Shown piece after piece: positions 14,061-20,957 of a stretch of DNA of 20,957 bases. The notes under the pieces are model-generated. The model was given only the letters and a program-made list of their open reading frames with translations. It had not been told where the DNA came from and searched no databases. Numbering within the stretch: the first letter of the stretch is position 1; each line of letters starts with the position of its first letter. The translations under genes were made by a program, and so were the position numbers. The stretch comes from an uncultured Bacilli bacterium (GTDB lineage: Bacteria; Bacillota_I; Bacilli_A; RF39; UBA660), in NCBI GenBank assembly GCA_910585915.1, contig CAJUGF010000028.1:1-20957 (forward strand), given 5' to 3'.

Positions 14061-16584
14061 ATATATTCTCATCACGAATACAATCTAAAATATTTTCTTT
14101 GCGAATCTTATTAACAGAATATCCCATTGCAACAAGAACAACAAAGAATACTCCACCAATCGCAAACATAACAGCTCCCCAAGGAATAAGTATCCCTTCC
14201 CCTTTAGAAAACGCACTCATTGAATTATGAATGAATAAGATTATAATAGCAGAAACAGGAAGCCCATAAAATAAAGACTTCAATCCAAAAAATAAGCTTT
14301 CAAACAAAATCATCTTATTAAATCCAGTTGGTGCAAGCCCCATACTTCGAAGCATTGCAAATTCCTTTCTTCTTAAATTAATACTAGTATGAATTGTATT
14401 AAAAACACTTGTTACCCCAATCAAAGTAACCAAAGAAATAAACCCATACAACAATAACTTAATAGCTAATATTTGATTTTTTTGTTCTTTTAATTCTTGT
14501 TTTGGACTACCTACATAACTATTATTATTTTTAAACTTATCCTGTAATTCATGATAAAGTGACTCATAATCATTTGCATTTAATTGAAGCGTATAATAAG
14601 GAGTATAATCATAATCAAGTAAAACATCCACCAATGATTGATATCGACTCATACTAATAAAACCTGTCAAAACATTTTGATACCCTATATGACGAAAAGT
14701 TGGTAAATATTCATTAGTATAAACAACAGAAAATGGTTTATCAAAACACACTTCACTTAGTGTACAAAGCTGAAAATAAGTATCATTATTTTGAATCAAT
14801 TGTTGATGATAAGAAATACGATTATCATCACCATACACCACAAATTGCCCTTCATTAAATAAAATAATATCATCAAACGAAGCATGGATTCGATTAGCAT
14901 AATCTTGAAATGCTTCATCTTCCAAAACAATCAAATTAAAATTATTTTGGTCTATAACAGAACCAATTTCATTATAATTTCTTCGATAATCACTATATTC
15001 CTTTGTATAAGAATCAAAAGGTATCTGCAGCTGATAAGATGTTGAAAAATACAAATAATTTTCACGTACTCTAGAATCCTTTTGTACTTCTTTTAAAGAA
15101 GAAACATCACTACTCATTGTACCAATAGAAATATCATAATCAAAATAATCAATCGAGTCCATACTTGATATACCATAAGTCAAATAAGCGGAAAAAGAAA
15201 TAAACAATACAATACTAATAAATAAAGATAAAATAGTAATACGATACTTCTTTTTATTTCGTTTCATATTTTTAAGAGCAAGTTCTCCTTCAATACCAAA
15301 AAATTTAGTAATAAACTTTGGTGTTTTAAGTTTCCTCTTTGGCATCTTAATATCATCATTTTCACGAATTGCTACAATTGGGGTTATCCTACTCGATCTT
15401 CTTGCTGGAATAAGAGCAGAAAAGAAAACAACCAAAATCATAAAACCAATTGGTACTAAGATGTAAAGCCAATTAATGACTAAAGAAAATTCATAAGTCC
15501 AAATATCTTGCAACAAATAATTTAAAATCTGTAACACAATATAAATTCCCAAGAAAGATCCTAAAATTCCTAAAATAATTCCAATCGTCCCCACAATAAA
15601 TGCTTCAAAAAAAACTGTATGTAATATTTGCTTTCTTGTAGCTCCAATACTTGAATATAATCCAAATTGCTTTTTTCTCTCCATTGTAGAAATAGCAAAC
15701 GAATTATAAATAACTATTATACATCCAACAGATAATAGAGTAAGAGCAATACTCAAAATACGCAAAATTGACTGATTAATATTACGATAACGAGTAGTAC
15801 CATAATAATATAAAAGTCCTGAATTATATTGAATATCATGATCATCAAGAGACAAATCTTTGATAATTTCTGCTCCTATTTCAAAAGAATCTTTTGGTTT
15901 ATAAAATTGCACATATAAATGATTTGGATATTCTGCACTAACTTCTGTAGCTTTAGTAAAAATAGAATATCCCCCTGCACTATAGTTCTCTGTATAAGGC
16001 CTTCGAATAATTCCTACCACTTTGTAAGTCTTATGCATCTTAACATTAATAGATTCAGAAACTTCTGGAAAAAAAGCTTCGTTTCGATAAAACTCTTCTC
16101 CCTCAATTACCCTAGGTCCTATATTCAAATCCAAAATATCTCCAAGATGATACTCTTTTCCCCCATTATAACCAATATGCTCTGAAATAATAATTTCTTG
16201 ATCATTTAATGGAAGTCTTCCATCAACCAATTGAAAAGTTTCAAGCATATCTTGATTTGCAGAACTAATAAAATAATAAGGTTTCGACACATTAGTAGAA
16301 TCCGAAAACTCTGCAAAACCAAATGAAGTCGTAAAATAAGATCTTTCAACATTAATATTTGCTTGAATCGTTTTGGCATCATGAAGTGATAAAGTATCAA
16401 ATTCCATATGATGTCCACCATTGGAGAAAATCTCCTCTGCTTTCATTTCTTCAATAAAGCTAGAAGCAAGTAAACCGCATCCAAGCATCAAGGCCATAGA
16501 TAAAGTAATACCAATAATCGTTACAATAGTTCTTTTCTTATTCATAAGAAGGTGTTTGATTGTCAAACGATTTAACACTTTCAT
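14059..16584 (-). CDS. ABC transporter permease, duplicated FtsX/MacB type
   Basis: 841 residues. There are two similar halves, each with one helix, a large extracellular domain and three helices. Helices lie near 18-42, 270-295, 322-352, 366-392, 434-460, 706-730, 758-785 and 800-826. The extracellular domains cover about 43-268 and 461-704. Both halves begin with a basic segment before the first helix (MNKKRT, MKRNKKKYR), which supports internal duplication. This layout matches LolCE/SalY-like permeases and not the ten-helix BceB type, which has a single large loop. Such systems move lipids, lipoproteins or peptides, or give resistance to antimicrobial peptides; the substrate cannot be told here. 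The start lies one base after the ATPase stop, with AAGGTGA inside the ATPase gene, so translation is coupled. Confidence 0.9.
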   Translation of the reverse strand: MKVLNRLTIKHLLMNKKRTIVTIIGITLSMALMLGCGLLASSFIEEMKAEEIFSNGGHHMEFDTLSLHDAKTIQANINVERSYFTTSFGFAEFSDSTNVSKPYYFISSANQDMLETFQLVDGRLPLNDQEIIISEHIGYNGGKEYHLGDILDLNIGPRVIEGEEFYRNEAFFPEVSESINVKMHKTYKVVGIIRRPYTENYSAGGYSIFTKATEVSAEYPNHLYVQFYKPKDSFEIGAEIIKDLSLDDHDIQYNSGLLYYYGTTRYRNINQSILRILSIALTLLSVGCIIVIYNSFAISTMERKKQFGLYSSIGATRKQILHTVFFEAFIVGTIGIILGILGSFLGIYIVLQILNYLLQDIWTYEFSLVINWLYILVPIGFMILVVFFSALIPARRSSRITPIVAIRENDDIKMPKRKLKTPKFITKFFGIEGELALKNMKRNKKKYRITILSLFISIVLFISFSAYLTYGISSMDSIDYFDYDISIGTMSSDVSSLKEVQKDSRVRENYLYFSTSYQLQIPFDSYTKEYSDYRRNYNEIGSVIDQNNFNLIVLEDEAFQDYANRIHASFDDIILFNEGQFVVYGDDNRISYHQQLIQNNDTYFQLCTLSEVCFDKPFSVVYTNEYLPTFRHIGYQNVLTGFISMSRYQSLVDVLLDYDYTPYYTLQLNANDYESLYHELQDKFKNNNSYVGSPKQELKEQKNQILAIKLLLYGFISLVTLIGVTSVFNTIHTSINLRRKEFAMLRSMGLAPTGFNKMILFESLFFGLKSLFYGLPVSAIIILFIHNSMSAFSKGEGILIPWGAVMFAIGGVFFVVLVAMGYSVNKIRKENILDCIRDENI

Positions 16585-16585
16585 C

Positions 16586-17266
16586 TTACTTCACCTTTTC
16601 ATCCTTAATAATTCTACCATCATCAATGGTAATAATTCGATTAGCATGCATTGCTAAATTTTGATCATGTGTAATCATGATAATTGTTTGTTCATATTTC
16701 TTATTACTAATTTCCAAAAGTTCCATAATTTCCTTACTTGATTTACTATCCAAATTTCCTGTTGGTTCATCTGCCAATAACAATGCTGGATGATTCATCA
16801 AAGCTCTACCAATACTAACACGTTGTTGCTGACCTCCAGATAACTCATTTGGTAAATGATGGACACGATTCTCAAGCCCTAAAGTTTCAATCAATTCTTT
16901 TAAATAAGCTTCATCAGGTGTTTTATTATCTAGTAAAATTGGAAGTTCCATATTTTCTTTTACATCCAAGATAGGAATCAAATTATAGAATTGATAAATA
17001 AGCCCCACTTCTCTTCTTCTAAAAATAGCTAAATTAGTTTCATTATAAGAAAACACATCATTTTCATTTACAAAAACTTTACCACTGCTAGGTTTATCAA
17101 CTCCCCCTAAAATATGTAAAAGTGTAGACTTCCCACTACCACTGGCACCTACAATTGCTACAAATTCTCCCTTTTCAACTGTAAAACTAATATCATCTAA
17201 AGCCTTAACAAAAGTATCCTGATTTCCATAAGACTTACATAAATGTTCAACTCTAAGTATTTCCAT
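16586..17266 (-). CDS. ABC transporter ATP-binding protein, MacB/LolD family
   Basis: 226 residues, the normal size. Walker A GASGSGKST (40-48), Q-loop Gln92 in YQF, signature LSGGQQQR (142-149), Walker B LLADEPTGNLD (163-173) and H-loop His200 are all intact. The family pairs with FtsX-fold permeases, and the permease follows after one base. ATP hydrolysis would drive a mechanical change in the permease's outer domains rather than classical transport. ATG at 17266 has AAAGGAAGAG upstream. The promoter region carries phased TGAC repeats, suggesting control by a response regulator not encoded in this window. Confidence 0.95.
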   Translation of the reverse strand: MEILRVEHLCKSYGNQDTFVKALDDISFTVEKGEFVAIVGASGSGKSTLLHILGGVDKPSSGKVFVNENDVFSYNETNLAIFRRREVGLIYQFYNLIPILDVKENMELPILLDNKTPDEAYLKELIETLGLENRVHHLPNELSGGQQQRVSIGRALMNHPALLLADEPTGNLDSKSSKEIMELLEISNKKYEQTIIMITHDQNLAMHANRIITIDDGRIIKDEKVK

Positions 17267-17289
17267 AAAACTCTTCCTTTCTCACATTC

Positions 17290-17343
17290 ATTATACGATA
17301 TATCTATGACAAGATAGTGACTAACTTGATGACAATTCAGTCA
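17290..17343 (-). promoter_or_regulatory. ABC operon promoter with phased TGAC repeats
   Basis: On the minus strand the -10 is TATAAT (17295-17290), and no good -35 is found at 16-18 bases. TGAC on the plus strand starts at 17307, 17318 and 17330 (11 and 12 bp apart), and a GTCA copy lies at 17340-17343. GTGACT/AGTCAC also form a 6-bp inverted repeat around the distal part (17318-17344). A poor -35 with helically phased direct repeats is the usual sign of an OmpR/PhoB-type activator site. Prediction from pattern. Confidence 0.5.
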
Positions 17344-17344
17344 C

Positions 17345-17378
17345 AAAAAAAGTATTCCATCAAATCATAATAGAATAC
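17345..17378 (-). terminator. Intrinsic terminator after the beta-helix remnant
   Basis: gtattc (17352-17357) pairs with gaatac (17373-17378), and the stem extends inward with wobble pairs to about 10 bp. On the minus strand it is followed by seven T (17351-17345). Confidence 0.75.
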
Positions 17379-17402
17379 GTGTTCCTTTTCACTCTTCATT
17401 TT

Positions 17403-17648
17403 TTATCTCTGATCAAGAATCACACCTCTTCCACTTGCAATATGATATTCTTCTCCATTAGTGACCACTTTTTCTTCAAAAAAACCACCACCATATTGAC
17501 TTGCATTATTATTAATAATTTCACCATCATTAATAATCATATTGCTACACTTGGATTCATTAAAAGAATAAATTCCTACACCCGTTTGGGCCGAATTATT
17601 GCTAATAATTCCGCCATTCATAATAAATTCACTATTATATAAAAAGAT
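17403..17648 (-). pseudogene. Remnant of a beta-helix (Pmp-like repeat) surface protein
   Basis: The open frame runs from just after a TAG (17651-17649) to TAA (17405-17403), about 81 codons. The residues show two repeats of a right-handed beta-helix kind: FIMNGGIISNNSAQTGVGIY, then MIINDGEIINNNASQYGGG. The first in-frame ATG (17621) has no ribosome site and sits inside a repeat, and the frame is open upstream of it for nine codons. There is no signal peptide or anchor. This looks like the 3' end of a larger surface protein that lost its 5' part, with its terminator kept. Upstream, 17652-17747 has only short frames with stops. A faint extended -10 (TGTTATAAG near 17670-17680) could still drive a transcript. 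A real small gene cannot be fully excluded. Confidence 0.6.
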
Positions 17649-17739
17649 CTAGTAAATCATTTTAATGCACTCATTATCTTATAACACTAAGTTTACCATA
17701 ACCCTTCAAGATTATCTAGAAAACATCTTTCATTTTACA

Positions 17740-17770
17740 AAAAAAGAATTCTATTAAACACCAATAGAAT
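17740..17770 (-). terminator. Intrinsic terminator of the calcium pump gene, overlapping its 3' end
   Basis: An 8-bp stem, attctatt (17748-17755) with aatagaat (17763-17770), has a 7-base loop and is followed on the minus strand by TCTTTTTTTG. The last codons and the TAA stop (17756-17754) lie in the hairpin. Confidence 0.8.
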
Positions 17771-20372
17771 ATCCTTTTTTCTTTAAAATAATTTTTCTTA
17801 AAAAGTCAACTGGAATAACAGTGAAAGAAAGAAGTAAAACAAGACCAAATTCAAAAGCTGTAAGACCATAAGTTCGAAATAAATCTCCTCCATGATAAAT
17901 CAAATAACATTGTACAGTACAAATAAACACAATAGTAATAATAAACACAATATTTTTTCTTAAATGGGCAAGTAAATTCAATCGATGAGTTCTAGCATTA
18001 AAAGCATTACACACTCCAATAAAAATAAATAAAGCAAAATAAGCAGTCATAAAATATTTATAATGATCAGAAGAACGTACAAGTCCTTTAAAAATAGGAG
18101 CCTTCAAAAAGAAAATACATAAAAGTGCAGAATAAATACCTGTAAAAATAATTTGACTATACATATACCCATTCATAATAGGTTCATTTTTGGGCTTGGG
18201 TCTTTCCTTCATTGTTTCATCCAAAGCAGGTTCAAAAGAAAATGCAAGACCAGCAAACGTATCCATAATCATATTAATCCATAACATCTGTATTATGGTA
18301 ATTGGAGTATTAACACCAATAAATGGCCCAATGATTGAGAGAAATAAAGCACACATATTACAAGTCAACTGATAAATAATGAACTTACGAATACTTTTAA
18401 AAATTGTTCGTCCATACAAAATAGCTTTACTAATCGATTCAATATTATCATCCAAAATAACGATATCACTTGCTTCTTTACTAACCTCTGTTCCACTTCC
18501 CATTGCAAATCCTACATTTGCTCGTTTTAACGCTGGAGCATCATTCACTCCATCACCTGTCATTCCAACAATTTGATCCATATTCTGTAAAATTTTAACC
18601 AAACGACTTTTATCTTGAGGAAGTGCTCTTGCAACTACTCGAAGTCTTGGAATAAAAGCTTCAATTTGTTCATCAGTATAATTGGAAAGTTCATTGCTTG
18701 TTAAAACTAAATCATCTTTATATTTCAATAAACCACATTCACGAGCAATGGCTCGTGCTGTATCAGGATGATCTCCTGTAATCATAATCATAGAAATACC
18801 AGCACTTTGAATACTACGAATACCACTAGTAGCTTCATCTCTTAATTCATCACGTATACAAACAATCCCAACAAATACTAAATCAGAAAAATTTTCAGCA
18901 AATTTGCCTTTTTGATATCCCAACAGAAGCAGACGATTTCCCAACTTAGTTAAACGATTGATTTCTTCCATAACTCCTTCTTTATGAGCAAAATATCGTT
19001 CTTCACCAAGCTCATTTAAATAACGAGAACAATGAGTTATAAGTTTTTCACAAGCACCTTTAATATATGTAATATTTTCTTTATTTTCATATAAAGTAAC
19101 TGCAGAATACTTTTTACGACTATCAAAAGAAATCCTTTCTACCACTTCACAAGAAAGATCTCGTTTTGAAATAAACGATAATAAACTACGATCTGTAGAA
19201 TTTCCCCCAATAACTTCCATTTTATCGTTATACATTGAAGCATTATTAAAGTAAATAGAACGATAAAATGTTTCATAATATTTTGAACATTTCATCATTG
19301 CTTTTTCAGTTTTATAAACTTTCAAATTAGCATCAGTAATACTCGTAACTTCAAGTTTTCCTTTTGTAAGTGTTCCTGTTTTATCTGTTAATAAATAATT
19401 TAAACTTCCTGTTGTTTCAATCCCTGTCATTTTTCTTACCAAAACATTACACTTTAACATTCGCTTCATATTAGAAGATAATACCAGAGTAATCATCATG
19501 GGTAATCCTTCTGGAACAGCAACCACAATAATTGTCACACTAAGCGTTAAAGCATAAATAAGATGATCCATCATTAAAGAAAAATTTGTAATAGTTGACA
19601 TAATTTTCGTACCATCAAAATCGTTTTGAATCACAATCACCGAAAATAAATAAGAGAATAAAACGAAAAAAGCTCCAATATATCCAATACGACTAATAAT
19701 TTTAGCAAGACCTCTTAAACGCATATTTAAAGGACTCTCTGGCTCTTTTTCTTGAACCTCTTGCGCTAAATTACCATAAAAAGTTTGATCGCCAACCTTG
19801 GTAACAAGCATTTTAGCAATTCCAGAATAAACAACAGTTCCTCGAAATACTTCATTCTTCTCTTGAATTTGATCAGAAAAAGCAGCAAATTTACTAGCTT
19901 CCTTACTTTCTCCATTCAATGAAGATTCATCAACACTCAAATTTCCTTCAATCAAATAACCATCTGCTGGTATCTTATCTCCACTGGCAAGAAGTACCAC
20001 ATCCGCTACAACAACTTCATCAATGGGGATTTCAAAAACTTTACCATCGCGTAAAACACGTACCACAATTTTTGAAGATTCCTCTTGAAGTCTTTGAAAT
20101 GCGGCTTCAGAACCATACTCACTAATCGTAGAAATAAAAGTTGCCAAAAAAACAGCAATCAAAATACCAAGTGTTTCAAACCAATCAAAATCGCGAAACA
20201 AAAAAACAACCTTAATTGCCAAAGCAACCAATAATATTTTAATAATAGGATCTCCTAAAGATTCTAACATCAATTTCCAAAAACCATTACCTTTTACTTT
20301 ACTAAGAGCATTACTTCCATATTTTTTTCTTGAAACTACAACTTCATCACTACTCAAACCATTTCGATTCAT
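17754..20372 (-). CDS. P2B-type calcium-transporting ATPase
   Basis: Membrane pump that exports Ca2+ using ATP. 872 residues, full length for a bacterial P2 pump. LNGESKE lies in the actuator domain. PEGLP in helix 4 (about 285, ion site) follows. DKTGTLT holds the phosphorylated Asp (about 327), then MITGDHPDTA and GDGVNDAPAL (about 605). Helix 5 has LTCNMCA and helix 6 has WINMIMDTFAGLAF. The Asn/Asp pair of helix 6 and the lack of an acidic residue in helix 5 fit P2B (PMCA-like, one Ca2+ per cycle) better than P2A. ATG at 20372 has AAGGAGGATC, spaced about 11, slightly long. It follows a BspA-like gene but is separated by a good terminator. A weak -10 (TATAGT near 20400) is present without a clear -35. 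Confidence 0.92.
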   Translation of the reverse strand: MNRNGLSSDEVVVSRKKYGSNALSKVKGNGFWKLMLESLGDPIIKILLVALAIKVVFLFRDFDWFETLGILIAVFLATFISTISEYGSEAAFQRLQEESSKIVVRVLRDGKVFEIPIDEVVVADVVLLASGDKIPADGYLIEGNLSVDESSLNGESKEASKFAAFSDQIQEKNEVFRGTVVYSGIAKMLVTKVGDQTFYGNLAQEVQEKEPESPLNMRLRGLAKIISRIGYIGAFFVLFSYLFSVIVIQNDFDGTKIMSTITNFSLMMDHLIYALTLSVTIIVVAVPEGLPMMITLVLSSNMKRMLKCNVLVRKMTGIETTGSLNYLLTDKTGTLTKGKLEVTSITDANLKVYKTEKAMMKCSKYYETFYRSIYFNNASMYNDKMEVIGGNSTDRSLLSFISKRDLSCEVVERISFDSRKKYSAVTLYENKENITYIKGACEKLITHCSRYLNELGEERYFAHKEGVMEEINRLTKLGNRLLLLGYQKGKFAENFSDLVFVGIVCIRDELRDEATSGIRSIQSAGISMIMITGDHPDTARAIARECGLLKYKDDLVLTSNELSNYTDEQIEAFIPRLRVVARALPQDKSRLVKILQNMDQIVGMTGDGVNDAPALKRANVGFAMGSGTEVSKEASDIVILDDNIESISKAILYGRTIFKSIRKFIIYQLTCNMCALFLSIIGPFIGVNTPITIIQMLWINMIMDTFAGLAFSFEPALDETMKERPKPKNEPIMNGYMYSQIIFTGIYSALLCIFFLKAPIFKGLVRSSDHYKYFMTAYFALFIFIGVCNAFNARTHRLNLLAHLRKNIVFIITIVFICTVQCYLIYHGGDLFRTYGLTAFEFGLVLLLSFTVIPVDFLRKIILKKKGYSIGV

Positions 20373-20413
20373 GAGATGTTGATCCTCCTTGATACACTAT
20401 ATGAAGTAGACAC

Positions 20414-20436
20414 AAAAAAAAGACACAGAAGTGTCT
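20414..20436 (-). terminator. Intrinsic terminator of the BspA-like gene
   Basis: agacac (20421-20426) with gtgtct (20431-20436) and a 4-base loop, followed on the minus strand by at least seven T (20420-20414). It lies 11 bases after the stop at 20448. Confidence 0.85.
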
Positions 20437-20447
20437 ATAGAACTAAA

Positions 20448-20957
20448 CTAAGAAACAATTTCAAAATTAGCATCTGTCCATGCTGGTCTATAACCTAGAT
20501 TTTCAGATAAAATCCAAGTTTTCATATTTTCATTCGAAACTTTAAAAACAATATTAAGTGACATACCAGTAAACATACTTAGTTTAGATATTGATTGTTT
20601 TATTTGAAAAGAACTTAAATCTAATTTTTCTAATGAACTACAATTTGCAAACATACCACTCATATTAGTCACTTTACTCGTATCAAAATGACTTACATCT
20701 AAACTTGTTAAACTTCTACAACCCAAAAACATATTCTCCATACTAGTAACATTACTTGTATCAAAAGAACTTAAATCTAAACTGGTTAACTTACTACAAC
20801 CTGAAAACATAGAAAACATATTAGTAACACTACTCGTATCCAAATATTCTAACCCTTCAATACTCTCTAAATTAGAGAATCCAACAAACAAATAAGAAGA
20901 CCTCGAATTAGCTTTAATACCTCCATCGGATTGTAAATACAAAGTATAAGTTGTATC
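20448..20957 (-). CDS. BspA-like/DUF285 surface protein, 3' part (N-terminus off the right edge)
   Basis: The frame is open through the right edge, and 170 residues are visible. The TTG at 20942 is not a true start because the family sequence continues upstream of it (DTTYTLYLQSDGG). Three to four DUF285 repeats of 25 residues have the core LDTSNVTNMxxMFxGCxxLTSLDLSSF. The tail then becomes non-repetitive (about residues 125-170, ending AWTDANFEIVS). DUF285/BspA repeats form leucine-rich-like solenoids in secreted or surface proteins of gut Firmicutes, Mycoplasma and protists, often in adhesion. There is no C-terminal sorting signal or helix, so an anchor, if any, must lie in the missing N-terminal part. 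Confidence 0.88.
   Translation of the reverse strand, partial: DTTYTLYLQSDGGIKANSRSSYLFVGFSNLESIEGLEYLDTSSVTNMFSMFSGCSKLTSLDLSSFDTSNVTSMENMFLGCRSLTSLDVSHFDTSKVTNMSGMFANCSSLEKLDLSSFQIKQSISKLSMFTGMSLNIVFKVSNENMKTWILSENLGYRPAWTDANFEIVS

Overview
The window is AT-rich DNA from a Gram-positive bacterium. Evidence for this is strong Shine-Dalgarno sites (AGGAGG, GGTGAT), T-tract intrinsic terminators, a class B sortase with a matching NPKTG wall-sorting signal, and DUF285/BspA-like and Big2 surface proteins. TGA acts as a stop (the 265-aa cohesin-like gene ends in TGA inside its terminator) and Trp is TGG, so the code is standard rather than the Mycoplasma code. A gut-associated Bacilli/Erysipelotrichales-like lineage fits, but that placement is inference. 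All genes except one (an M18 aminopeptidase) lie on the minus strand, so the map reads from high to low coordinates.

Right end (about 20,957 to 14,059): a BspA-like (DUF285) surface protein that runs off the edge, a P2B-type calcium pump, a decayed beta-helix surface-protein remnant, and a two-gene MacB/LolCE-type ABC transporter (ATPase and duplicated FtsX permease). The ABC promoter carries TGAC repeats spaced 11-12 bp apart.

Middle (13,978 to 8,973): a surface module made of a class B sortase, a 1103-aa protein with a cohesin-like domain, ten Big2 domains and an NPKTG sorting signal, and a 265-aa cohesin/Big2 protein held by a C-terminal membrane helix. Sortase and substrate are adjacent, so the module looks self-contained. 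No dockerin is visible in the window.

Left-middle (8,899 to 4,740): a GNAT acetyltransferase with an unrecognised membrane protein, an RDD membrane protein convergent with the M18 aminopeptidase, and a CadC-type metal sensor with a P1B Zn/Cd/Pb efflux pump. The predicted CadC operator sits between cadC and the aminopeptidase and touches both predicted promoters, so both may answer to metal.

Left end: pyruvate kinase, then two tandem collagen-like (Gly-X-Y) genes with 63-bp repeats. The second seems to arise from a conserved module split by a short insertion that carries stops, an RBS and a start codon. The region is very compact. Several terminators contain the stop codon of their gene, and several T-tracts run directly into the next -35 box.
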